Below the pieces are notes generated by a model, which was given only the letters and a program-made list of their open reading frames with translations, was not told where the DNA came from and did no database searches. A DNA stretch of 64,000 bases from CADCWK01 sp035944555 (GTDB lineage Bacteria > Chloroflexota > Chloroflexia > Thermomicrobiales > UBA6265). The stretch spans positions 186,001 to 250,000 of the forward strand of contig DASZAY010000009.1 of the NCBI GenBank assembly GCA_035944555.1, written 5' to 3'. Positions 8,711 to 16,797 of this stretch are shown here, in pieces. Each line of letters begins with the position of its first letter. Position 1 is the stretch's first letter. The position numbers were made by a program, and so were the translations under genes.

Positions 8711-8741
8711 CGATGCCCCCGGATTGTGTCCGGGGGCATCG
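8711..8741 (-). terminator. Terminator downstream of the ROK kinase gene
   Basis: A perfect 13-bp stem (CGATGCCCCCGGA / TCCGGGGGCATCG) with a 5-base loop is followed on the minus strand by TTATTTCC. It lies 28 bases past the kinase stop codon. Confidence 0.85.
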
Positions 8742-8768
8742 TCCTCCTCTGTCCTGGGAGGCGTAATT

Positions 8769-9755
8769 CTAGGCGCTGGCGGGCGAGGGCATCCGGGTCG
8801 CGAGGGCGAGCGCTGCGGCGCCGAGGAGCCCACCGTCATCACCGAGCGTTGCTTCCACGATCTTCACGTCGTCCCGGAAGGCGGCGAAGCAGTGGGAGCT
8901 GACCCGTCGCTTCGCGGGGCCCAGCAGCGGCTCACCGATCCGGGCGACGCCGCCGCCGATCACGACGCGCTCCGGGTTGAAGATGTTGATCAGCGTGCCG
9001 AGCGCGACGCCAAGCGCCTGGCCGGCACGGTCGAGGAGGAAGATCGCCATCTCGTCACCCTGGGCGGCCGCCTTGCTGAGGACCCCAGCGTGGATCGGTC
9101 CGCCCTCCGCCGCCGCGACGATGCCGGCACCATCGACTGTCGTGGCCACCAGCTGGGCATCCCGGGCGATCGCCCAGCCCGCGACGTACGTCTCCAGGCA
9201 GCCCTGACCGCCGCAGGTGCAGCGGGTGCCGTCCATCGCGACGCACATGTGGCCGAGTTCGGCGCCGAGGCCCCTGTGCCCGTCGATCAACTGGCCGTTG
9301 GCCACCACCGCACCGCCGATGCCGGTGCCCAGTCCGATGTAGACCACGTTCCGAGACCCGCGGGCGGCTCCGAAGGACGCCTCCCCGAGGCCGGCGCAGT
9401 TGGCATCATTGGCGCAGCGGGTCTTCCGACCCGTCAGCCGCTCGATCGTCGGGCCGAGCGGGACGTCGCGCCAGCCCGGGAGGTTCGGCGTGAAGTAGAC
9501 CGTGCCGTCATGTGGGTTGATCGGACCGGGCGACGCGATACCAACCGGCGCGTCGGGCGGGAGAGCGGCGTCGGCCGCGACGGCCTGGATCAGTGCCGCC
9601 ATCCGAGCCAGCACGGAGTCCGGGCCAAGGTGACCATCCGTCGGGGCGTGCTGGCGGTGGCTCAGTGTGCCGTCCGAGTCGACCACCGCGACACGGAGGT
9701 TGGTGCCGCCGAGATCCACCGCGAGGACGCGCTCGTCCCGCTTGCCGTCAACCAT
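8769..9755 (-). CDS. ROK family sugar kinase (glucokinase-like)
   Basis: This is a cytoplasmic 328-residue ROK-family protein, probably phosphorylating glucose or another hexose with ATP. The phosphate-1 loop LAVDLGGTNLRVAVVD is at residues 11-26. The sugar-binding region contains CANDANCAGLGE, and GLGTGIGGAVV is the phosphate-2 motif. The ROK zinc signature is complete (GAELGHM, then CTCGGQGCLETY). There is no N-terminal DNA-binding domain, so it is a kinase rather than a ROK repressor. GGAGG stands 11 bases before the ATG. It lies 83 bases downstream of hslU on the same strand with a hairpin between them, so co-transcription is uncertain. The sugar specificity is not deducible. Confidence 0.9.
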   Translation of the reverse strand: MVDGKRDERVLAVDLGGTNLRVAVVDSDGTLSHRQHAPTDGHLGPDSVLARMAALIQAVAADAALPPDAPVGIASPGPINPHDGTVYFTPNLPGWRDVPLGPTIERLTGRKTRCANDANCAGLGEASFGAARGSRNVVYIGLGTGIGGAVVANGQLIDGHRGLGAELGHMCVAMDGTRCTCGGQGCLETYVAGWAIARDAQLVATTVDGAGIVAAAEGGPIHAGVLSKAAAQGDEMAIFLLDRAGQALGVALGTLINIFNPERVVIGGGVARIGEPLLGPAKRRVSSHCFAAFRDDVKIVEATLGDDGGLLGAAALALATRMPSPASA

Positions 9756-9779
9756 GACCGTGTTGCCTCCGGAAGCTTC

Positions 9780-9804
9780 GCCACGCGTCCTCAGGACGCG
9801 TGGC
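9780..9804 (-). terminator. Hairpin between hslU and the ROK kinase gene
   Basis: A perfect 11-bp inverted repeat (GCCACGCGTCC / GGACGCGTGGC) with the loop TCA lies 35 bases after the hslU stop. No T run follows on either strand, so it may be a weak terminator or an RNA-processing stem. Confidence 0.5.
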
Positions 9805-9838
9805 GGTGGGGAATGGACCTGGTGGGGTCGGGGGTCCG

Positions 9839-11350
9839 CTACAGGATGAAGTCGCTGAGATCTTCGTCCAGGGCGATCGGGCCAATCCTGCCCTCGACGA
9901 ACGGCCGATTGATCTCCACGGTTTCCCCGGAGCGGGCCGGGGCGTCGAACGACAGTTCTTCGAGCACCTTCTCCATGATCGTGTGCAGGCGTCGGGCGCC
10001 GATATCCTCGGCCGAGGCGTTGACCTGCGTCGCCATCCGGGCCATCTCGCGAAGGCCCTCTTCGGCAAAGTCGATCGTGAGACCCTCGGTCCCGATCAGG
10101 GCAACGTACTGCTTGGTCAGCGCGTTGTCCGGCTCGGTCAGGATCCGGTAGAGATCGTCCTCGCTCAGGCTCTTGAGCTCGACCCGGATCGGGAAGCGTC
10201 CCTGAAGCTCCGGGATCAGGTCGGACGGGCGGCTGCCGTGGAAGGCACCGGCGGCGATGAACAGGACGTGGTCCGTGCGCACGGGTCCGTACCGGGTCAT
10301 CACGACCGAACCCTCGACGATCGGCAGCAGGTCGCGCTGGACGCCCTCGCCGGAGACTTCGCCGCCGTACTCGTCGTTGCTGATGACCTTGTCGATCTCG
10401 TCGATGAAGACGACCGCGGCGTCCTCCACCCGGCGGATGGCCGACTCGATGACCGAGTCGAAGTCGACCAGGCGATTGGCTTCCTGCTGCGTCAGGATCC
10501 GGCGTGCCTCGCGGACCGACACCTTTCGGCGCATCGGGCGACGTGGCAGGAAGCCGTCGAGGAAGTCGGCGAAGGTGTCCTGGATGTCGTCCTGGGACAT
10601 GCTGTTGAAGACGTCCAGCGGGTTGGATTCCTCGTAGCCGTCGTCCTCCATCTCGATCTCGACCGTCTCCTCCTCGATGGCCTGCTGATCGAGCAGGCGA
10701 AGGAGTCGGGTCCGCTCGCGCTTGCGCCGGCGCTCGGCCTGCGGGTCGGCGTCCTGCTCCTCGGCTGCGTCGTCGGATTTGCTGCCGTCCGCGGACGCGC
10801 CGTTCTTCGACCGGCTCGCCTTGCCCTTGCCGTCCTTCTTCTCCAGGTTCTGACTGGTCAGGATATCGGCAAGGCGCTGGACCGCGGCCTTCGTCGCCTC
10901 GTCCCGGACCTGCTCCAGTCGCTGGTCGTGGACATTGGTGATCGCGACCTCGACCAGGTCGCGGACGATCGACTCGACATCGCGGCCGACGTAGCCGACC
11001 TCGGTGAACTTCGTCGCCTCGACCTTGATGAACGGGGCGTTGATCAGCTTCGCGACCCGGCGGGCGATCTCCGTCTTGCCGACGCCGGTCGGTCCCATCA
11101 TCAGGATGTTCTTGGGCTGGACCTCGTCGCGGATCCCCTCCGGCAGGAGCTGGCGCCGGTAACGGTTCCGCAGCGCGACGGCGACGGCGCGCTTGGCGTC
11201 CGTCTGGCCGATCACGTAGCGATCCAGCTCGGCAACGATCTGGACGGGAGTCAGGTTCTCCAGCGTGGTCGCCGGGCTGGCGCTTGGACCCTCACCGGAG
11301 GTCCGGAGAGCATCCTTGGTCGCGGCGGGCTGGGGGCGGGACTCGGCCAC
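9839..11350 (-). CDS. hslU: ATP-dependent protease ATPase subunit HslU (ClpY)
   Basis: This is the hexameric AAA+ unfoldase that feeds substrates to HslV. The 503-residue protein has Walker A GPTGVGKT, the pore-loop region TEVGYVGRD, Walker B VVFIDEIDKV, a sensor region (GSRPSDLIPELQGRFPIRV) and the HslV-docking C-terminus ending DLSDFIL. The intermediate (I) domain is longer than usual and contains a stretch of alternating basic and acidic residues (about residues 165-225: KKDGKGKASRSK, DDAAEEQDADPQ, AERRRKRERTR) that looks disordered. The GTG start overlaps the hslV stop (TAGTG), so both subunits are translationally coupled. Confidence 0.96.
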   Translation of the reverse strand: MAESRPQPAATKDALRTSGEGPSASPATTLENLTPVQIVAELDRYVIGQTDAKRAVAVALRNRYRRQLLPEGIRDEVQPKNILMMGPTGVGKTEIARRVAKLINAPFIKVEATKFTEVGYVGRDVESIVRDLVEVAITNVHDQRLEQVRDEATKAAVQRLADILTSQNLEKKDGKGKASRSKNGASADGSKSDDAAEEQDADPQAERRRKRERTRLLRLLDQQAIEEETVEIEMEDDGYEESNPLDVFNSMSQDDIQDTFADFLDGFLPRRPMRRKVSVREARRILTQQEANRLVDFDSVIESAIRRVEDAAVVFIDEIDKVISNDEYGGEVSGEGVQRDLLPIVEGSVVMTRYGPVRTDHVLFIAAGAFHGSRPSDLIPELQGRFPIRVELKSLSEDDLYRILTEPDNALTKQYVALIGTEGLTIDFAEEGLREMARMATQVNASAEDIGARRLHTIMEKVLEELSFDAPARSGETVEINRPFVEGRIGPIALDEDLSDFIL

Positions 11351-12084
11351 TAGCGACCCTCCTCGTCGTCGTCGGCGGTCGGATCGCCGGGGCGATCCTT
11401 GCCGGGCTTGTCGTCATCGTCCTCGTCGTCATCGCCGTCATGCGCTGGAGTCGGATCCGGACCGGGCGCCATCTGATCGATAGGCGTGGCGGCCGCGTCG
11501 GGCTGCGACTCGGTCGATCCAGATCCGTCCTCGCCCGGGAGGATCTCGAGGATGGTGAAGTTGTGATTCGTATAGATGCACATGTCGGCGGCGATGGTCA
11601 TCGCCCGCTCGGTGACCTCACGGGCGGAGAGGTCGGTCGAAGTCATCAGTGCCTTGGCCGCCGCCATCGCGTAGGGCGACCCGGATCCGATCGACAGCAC
11701 CTCGTCGTCCGGCTCGATGACGTCACCGGTCCCCGAGATGAGCAGCAATGATTCGGTATCAGCGACGAGAATCTCGGCCTCCAGCCGGCGGAGATAGCGG
11801 TCCGATCGCCACTCCTTGGCCAACTCGACGGAGGCGCGGCGGAGATTGCCGTCCCACTCCCGAAGCTGCGCCTCGAACTTGCCGAGCAGGGTCAGGGCAT
11901 CGGCGACTGCCCCCGCGAAACCAACGAGGACGGCGCCATCGTTGAGCGTCCGGACCTTGCGGGCACCGCTCTTGAGCTGGATGTCACCCTGCGTGACCTG
12001 TCCATCACCGGCCAGGGCGACGGCGCCGTTGCGGCGCACGCCAAGAATGGTTGTCGATCGTCGCCGGGGTACGTGGTGATCCAT
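11350..12084 (-). CDS. hslV: ATP-dependent protease peptidase subunit HslV (ClpQ) with acidic tail
   Basis: This is the proteasome-like threonine peptidase of the HslUV complex. From the ATG at 12084 the protein begins with a short propeptide (MDHHVPRRRS) followed by TTILGVRRNG, so Thr11 should become the N-terminal nucleophile after processing. GDGQVTQGD and KVRTLNDGAVLVGFAG are family signatures. The frame stays open upstream to an ATG at 12135, also a possible start. The catalytic core ends near LPGEDGSG. It is followed by an Asp/Pro-rich tail of about 55 residues with DDDEDDDD-type runs, which normal HslV (about 175-180 residues) lacks. It is coupled to hslU. Confidence 0.95.
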   Translation of the reverse strand: MDHHVPRRRSTTILGVRRNGAVALAGDGQVTQGDIQLKSGARKVRTLNDGAVLVGFAGAVADALTLLGKFEAQLREWDGNLRRASVELAKEWRSDRYLRRLEAEILVADTESLLLISGTGDVIEPDDEVLSIGSGSPYAMAAAKALMTSTDLSAREVTERAMTIAADMCIYTNHNFTILEILPGEDGSGSTESQPDAAATPIDQMAPGPDPTPAHDGDDDEDDDDKPGKDRPGDPTADDDEEGR

Positions 12085-12286
12085 AGCGCCTGACACTTGT
12101 CCGCTCTCCGGGCCGGCCCCGGCGGCACCGGACATCGGTCCGCCGGAAATGGCGCCATAGTGTACCGCTTCCGGCCCGCCTGGGGCGGACAGGTGCCACC
12201 AGGGTGGCTCCGGTCGTGCCCGGAGCCGATGGTAGAATGTAGCGAACGTACGCGGTTTCCAACGCCCGCGAGAGGATGGACATCGG

Positions 12287-14356
12287 ATGGTCGCGACCAG
12301 CAATCAGGCAGCCCAGCAGCGGGTCGATGAGCTCCACGCGATTATCGACCGGCTCAACCACGCCTATTACATTCTGGATGCCCCCGAGGCTACCGACGAC
12401 GAGTATGACCGGCTGATGAACGAGCTTCGGTCGCTGGAAGCCGACCACCCGGAGCTGGTCAGCCCTGAATCACCCACCCAGCGGATCGGCGCGGCGCTGG
12501 ACGGCGGGTTCGCCGAGATCAAACACCCGGTCCAGTTGATGTCGCTCAGCAACGTCTACAACCGCGAGGAGCTGGAAGCGTGGGCGGCGCGGGCGTTGCG
12601 CTTCGCCTCGGCCGAATCGCTCACCTTCGTGACCGAGGCCAAGATCGATGGGACCGCGCTGGCCCTGACGTATATCGCCGGCAAGCTCCACCACGCCGCG
12701 ACCCGGGGCGACGGGTCGGTGGGCGAAGACGTCACGGCCAACGTCCGGACCATCCGGACGATCCCGTCCCGGTTGCGGCAGGTGGACGGACGGGAGGTCC
12801 CCGGCACCGTCGAGATCCGCGGCGAGGTCTACATGCGCCGGCGGGATTTCGAGCGGCTCAACGAGGGGCTGGTCGTCAGCGGCGCCAAGCCATTCATGAA
12901 TCCCCGGAACTCGGCTGCGGGATCGCTGCGACAGAAGGACCCGGCGCTGACAGCCAGGCGCCCACTCCGGTTCATCGCCTACCAGTTGGGGTACGTTCGC
13001 GATGGCGAGGAGCCGGCCAGTCACCACGATGCGCTCGACTGGCTACGGGATCTGGGCTTCGATGCCTCGCCCGGCTACGAGCGACACGCGGACGTCGACG
13101 GGGTCTGGTCGGCCTGCGAACACTGGCTGTCCCGCCGGCAGGAATTGCCCTACGAGGTCGACGGGGTCGTGATCAAGGTCGACGACCTTGGCCAGCAGCA
13201 GGAGATCGGGTTCGTTGCCCGTGAGCCGCGCTGGGCGACGGCCTACAAGTTCCCGGCGATGCAGACGACGACGAAGCTGCTCGGCATCACCGTCAATATC
13301 GGTCGGACCGGTTCACTGAATCCCCTGGCTCACCTGGAACCGGTGAACATCGGGGGTGTGACCGTCAGCAGGGCGACACTGCACAACGAGGACCTGGTCG
13401 CCTCACTCGATCTCCGGATCGGGGATACGGTCGTCGTGCAGCGGGCGGGGGACGTCATCCCGCAGATCGTCTCGGTGATCACCGAGCGGCGCACTGGCGA
13501 CGAAACGCCCTGGAAGATGCCGGACCACTGCCCGGTGTGTGGCTTCCCGACCGTCCGCAAGGAGGGCGAGTCCGCACGCTACTGCTCCAACCCGGAATGC
13601 CCTGAGCGGCTCCGGCAGGAATTGCTGCACTTCGTCAGCCGCGGCGCGATGGACATCTCCGGGCTGGGCGACAAGCTGATCACCCGCTTCATCGATCTGG
13701 GAATGATCCATGACGCGGCTGATATCTACACGCTGGACTGGGATGCGATCGGGCAGCTGGAGCGGCTGGGCGAGAAGAGCGCCCTGAAGTTGCGCGAGGC
13801 GGTCGATGGCAGCCGGCATCGGCCGCTGGCCCGACTGATCTTCGCCCTCGGGATCGTCCACGTCGGGGAGCGGGCCGCCCGCCTCCTGGCGGAGCGCTTC
13901 GGGTCGCTGGATCGGCTCGGCCGGGCGAGCAGTGAGGAGATCGCCGCGATCGGTGGGATCGGCGCCGTGCTGGGGGACAGCATCGTCGCGTGGTTCGCCG
14001 AGGAGCGGAACCGGACGCTTGTCCGGAAGCTGACGGAGAACGGCGTCGACGTCGCCGAGACGGGCGGCGGTGAGGCAAGTTCCGACGCGCTCGCCGGCAA
14101 GAGTTTTGTCCTGACCGGCAAGCTCGAAACGATGACCCGGCCGGAAGCGGAGGAACGCCTGCGCCGCGCCGGTGCCACTGTGACTTCCTCGGTCTCGAAG
14201 AAGACGACGTACCTGGTGGCGGGCGAGGATGCCGGGTCGAAGGCAGCCCGGGCACAGGAGCTGGGCACGACGATCATCACCGAGGCCGAGCTTGTCCGGC
14301 TGCTCTCGGGAGCCGGTGAGGCGACAGAGGAGGACGTCGAGGCCCTTGAAGCCTGA
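12287..14356 (+). CDS. ligA: NAD-dependent DNA ligase LigA
   Basis: This is the replicative DNA ligase that seals nicks using NAD+. The 689-residue protein has the full domain order: Ia domain at the N-terminus (HAYYILDAPEATDDEYDRL), adenylation domain with the nucleophile Lys119 in EAKIDG, OB fold, four-Cys zinc finger (Cys415, Cys418, Cys433, Cys438), helix-hairpin-helix repeats (about 450-590) and a C-terminal BRCT domain (about 600-680, GKSFVLTGKLETMTRPEAE). The ATG at 12287 is preceded by GAGAGGA. It is divergent from hslVU, with about 200 bases between the starts. Confidence 0.98.
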   Translation: MVATSNQAAQQRVDELHAIIDRLNHAYYILDAPEATDDEYDRLMNELRSLEADHPELVSPESPTQRIGAALDGGFAEIKHPVQLMSLSNVYNREELEAWAARALRFASAESLTFVTEAKIDGTALALTYIAGKLHHAATRGDGSVGEDVTANVRTIRTIPSRLRQVDGREVPGTVEIRGEVYMRRRDFERLNEGLVVSGAKPFMNPRNSAAGSLRQKDPALTARRPLRFIAYQLGYVRDGEEPASHHDALDWLRDLGFDASPGYERHADVDGVWSACEHWLSRRQELPYEVDGVVIKVDDLGQQQEIGFVAREPRWATAYKFPAMQTTTKLLGITVNIGRTGSLNPLAHLEPVNIGGVTVSRATLHNEDLVASLDLRIGDTVVVQRAGDVIPQIVSVITERRTGDETPWKMPDHCPVCGFPTVRKEGESARYCSNPECPERLRQELLHFVSRGAMDISGLGDKLITRFIDLGMIHDAADIYTLDWDAIGQLERLGEKSALKLREAVDGSRHRPLARLIFALGIVHVGERAARLLAERFGSLDRLGRASSEEIAAIGGIGAVLGDSIVAWFAEERNRTLVRKLTENGVDVAETGGGEASSDALAGKSFVLTGKLETMTRPEAEERLRRAGATVTSSVSKKTTYLVAGEDAGSKAARAQELGTTIITEAELVRLLSGAGEATEEDVEALEA

Positions 14357-14530
14357 CGGGGTCGCCGGGCCGGCCGTCATCGCGGCGCGCCCGGCGCCAG
14401 GAACTGATCACGTGGTCAACGATCGCGCAGGGCGTCATCGGGTGTGATGATCCAGGAGATGACAGTCGGTGGAGCGGGTCAGGTTGCGCTGACCCCTCCG
14501 CTTCGGTCTGCTGATTCTCAACGCGACTTC

Positions 14531-14584
14531 TGAGCCGCAGGCCCGGGGCTTCGAAGCGCTAGTACGGCTGGTCGTGCGGCTCAG
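14531..14584. other. Convergent intergenic region with long-loop stem
   Basis: The 230 bases between the convergent ligA and exonuclease genes contain TGAGCCGCA (14531-14539) and its complement TGCGGCTCA (14575-14583) around a GC-rich loop that includes the palindrome GCTTCGAAGC. There is no T run. It could be a bidirectional transcription end. Nothing else is seen here. Confidence 0.3.
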
Positions 14585-14586
14585 GC

Positions 14587-16683
14587 CTAGGACGAGAAGT
14601 CGCCCGCAGGATGACGTTGGGCTACATCCGGATCAGCCGGCTCAACGACTGGCTGCGCTTCCTCCTCGTCCACGGCGGGTTGCGGTGGCGGAGCGGTGAG
14701 GGCGGCTGGATCGATCCCGGTTGCGTGCCGGGCAAGGGCCAGCCAGTCGATCTGCTCCGGGACAGCATCGTCCATCGTCGCGCCGAGTGGGACCAGCCCG
14801 TCATGGCCGATGTGCTGGTGGATCCAGCGGTTGAGGATGGCGGTCTCGTCCACCGCCGAGTTGTCCAGCGGCGGCACCCCATGGAGGCGGTAGCGATCCC
14901 ACGCGCGAGCAAGCCGGATCGCGGCGTCGTCCGGCGCCTCCCGCGAAGCCGTGACCTGCGCCCAGCGGCGCCCCTCAACGACCAGGATCATCTCGACCGC
15001 GTCCGGGGTCGGCGAGGGCTGGACCACCAGCAACGTGTGGTGGACCGTCGCGTCGTTCATCTGCCGCTGGACGCGGACGATCTGCTGGGCTGCACTGATG
15101 TCGTTCCGGATTCGGCCCGCGCGCTCGAAGTCGAGCTTCTCCGCTGCGACGGTCAGCCCGTGCTGTAGCCGGTCGAAGAGGACCTCCTCGTCGCCCTCCA
15201 GGAAGGAAACGACGTCGGTCACCAGCCCACGGTACTCACTGCGTTCGACCTTGCCCGTGCAGGGGCCGAGGCACTTGCCGAGGTCCAGCTGGATGCAGGG
15301 CGAGCCATACGACCGGGCGTCCTTGAACGAGCGAGGGCAGGTCCGGAGCGGCAGCACGTCGTTGAGGAACTCGACCGTTCGCCGCGCACCACTCGTGTTG
15401 CGGTAGGGGCCGAAGTAGCGGGCTCCGTCCTCGGCGTGATCGCGGACCACGGTCATCCGGGGGAACGGGTTGGCGGTGTCCAGCCGGATGTAGGGATACC
15501 GCTCGGACGACCGCAGGGCGGTGTTGTACCTTGGCCCGTAGCGGCGAATGAGCTGCGACTCCAGCAGCAACGCCTCCAGTTCCGATCCGACGACGACGGT
15601 CTCGATCCGGTGCAGGTTCTCGAGCAGGCCATCCATCTTGCGCGTGTAGCCGACCGGCTGGCTGAAGTACGAGCCGACCCGGTCGCGCAGGTTCTTGGCC
15701 TTGCCGACGTAGATGACATGGTCGTAGCGGTCGTGCATCAGGTAGACGCCCGGCAGCTTCGGGATGTCCTTGAGCATCGCCCGATCGAGCTTCGCCCGTC
15801 CCCGGCCAATGCCGTCCTTCTGGCGCTGGTTGGCCGAATTGGCAATCGCCTTGACGATGTCGATGTCCGACACGCCGGAACCGCGGGCATGGTCGATCAG
15901 TCGCAGTGCGACATTGCCGCAGAGTTCCGCGTCGACGACGGCGCGGTGCTTGTCGCGTCCGGCCAGCCCGACGGCGCGGGCGACCCTGTCCAGCGACGGC
16001 TTGCCGACGCCGGGAAGGAGGCGGGTCGCGAGGCCGACCGTGTCAATCCGCTCGTTGGCCAGTCCCTGGTGACCGGCGCGCTTGAGCTCTGAGTCGAGGA
16101 AAGCGATGTCAAAGCCGACGTTGTGTCCCGCGATGACACTGGCGCCGATGAACGCGACCAGGTCACCGGCGATCTGTTCGAAGGGCGGCTGATCCGCGAG
16201 GTCGCCATCGTGGATACCGGTCAGCTCGGTGATCGCCTTGGGCACCTTGCGACCCGGGTTGACCAGCGTGCTGAAGCGGCCCGCTTCGACGCCGTCGCGG
16301 AAGCGGACCGCGCCGATCTCGATCACCCGCTGGCTGATCGGGCGGACGCCGGTCGTCTCGACGTCTACCGCGACGAACTCCCGCAGGAGTGGTCCGCGGT
16401 CGGGCTGCGGCAACTGGTCGAGGTCGGAGACGATCCAGTACCCGTCGGCGCGCAGTGAGAGGTCGTCGCAGGATGCCAGGGAGTTGCGCAGCAGCGGGCG
16501 CCACATCTTGACGTGGCCCCGGTTGCCGAAGACATGGACGATCAGCAGATCCTCATGGACCGCTCCGCCCTTGCTCCGGACGAACGCCAGCGCGCGTTCG
16601 ATCAGGCTGCTGTACTGGGTTGTTGCCGGGGGAGCGGCGACCGGGGCGGACTCGTCCGTCGCGGTCTCGTCGGTCCACTGCAT
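14587..16683 (-). CDS. DnaQ-type DEDDh exonuclease fused to a UvrC-like GIY-YIG nuclease
   Basis: This 698-residue protein joins two nucleases. Residues about 20-90 look like a small winged-helix region. Residues 103-265 form a DEDDh exonuclease with Asp107/Glu109 (VAVDVETTG), Asp192 (VGFDIAFLD), His246 and Asp251. Residues about 309-395 form a GIY-YIG domain (PGVYLMHDRYDHVIYVGKA, then NLRDRVGSYF and ALLLESQLIRRYGPRYN) as in UvrC, followed by a UVR-like helix (EKLDFERAGRIRNDI). The UvrC C-terminal RNase H-like nuclease and HhH domains are absent. Similar DnaQ-UvrC fusions are known from actinobacteria. A role in excision repair is likely but not shown. It follows the RNase J and UDG genes on the same strand. 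Confidence 0.9.
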   Translation of the reverse strand: MQWTDETATDESAPVAAPPATTQYSSLIERALAFVRSKGGAVHEDLLIVHVFGNRGHVKMWRPLLRNSLASCDDLSLRADGYWIVSDLDQLPQPDRGPLLREFVAVDVETTGVRPISQRVIEIGAVRFRDGVEAGRFSTLVNPGRKVPKAITELTGIHDGDLADQPPFEQIAGDLVAFIGASVIAGHNVGFDIAFLDSELKRAGHQGLANERIDTVGLATRLLPGVGKPSLDRVARAVGLAGRDKHRAVVDAELCGNVALRLIDHARGSGVSDIDIVKAIANSANQRQKDGIGRGRAKLDRAMLKDIPKLPGVYLMHDRYDHVIYVGKAKNLRDRVGSYFSQPVGYTRKMDGLLENLHRIETVVVGSELEALLLESQLIRRYGPRYNTALRSSERYPYIRLDTANPFPRMTVVRDHAEDGARYFGPYRNTSGARRTVEFLNDVLPLRTCPRSFKDARSYGSPCIQLDLGKCLGPCTGKVERSEYRGLVTDVVSFLEGDEEVLFDRLQHGLTVAAEKLDFERAGRIRNDISAAQQIVRVQRQMNDATVHHTLLVVQPSPTPDAVEMILVVEGRRWAQVTASREAPDDAAIRLARAWDRYRLHGVPPLDNSAVDETAILNRWIHQHIGHDGLVPLGATMDDAVPEQIDWLALARHATGIDPAALTAPPPQPAVDEEEAQPVVEPADPDVAQRHPAGDFSS

Positions 16684-16797
16684 GGACGGTCAGACCTCGA
16701 GAGAAGGGGCATCGTCGGAGTCGATCAGGTGTTCGGATGATGGTACTCCGTTGTCCCCCGCCTTTGCCCGTCTGTCACGATCCGCCAGCCGCCGAAG

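Noticed and set aside
8775..10151. Large plus-strand frame opposite the ROK kinase and hslU
   Set aside because: Both minus-strand genes have complete family motifs, so this is a shadow frame.
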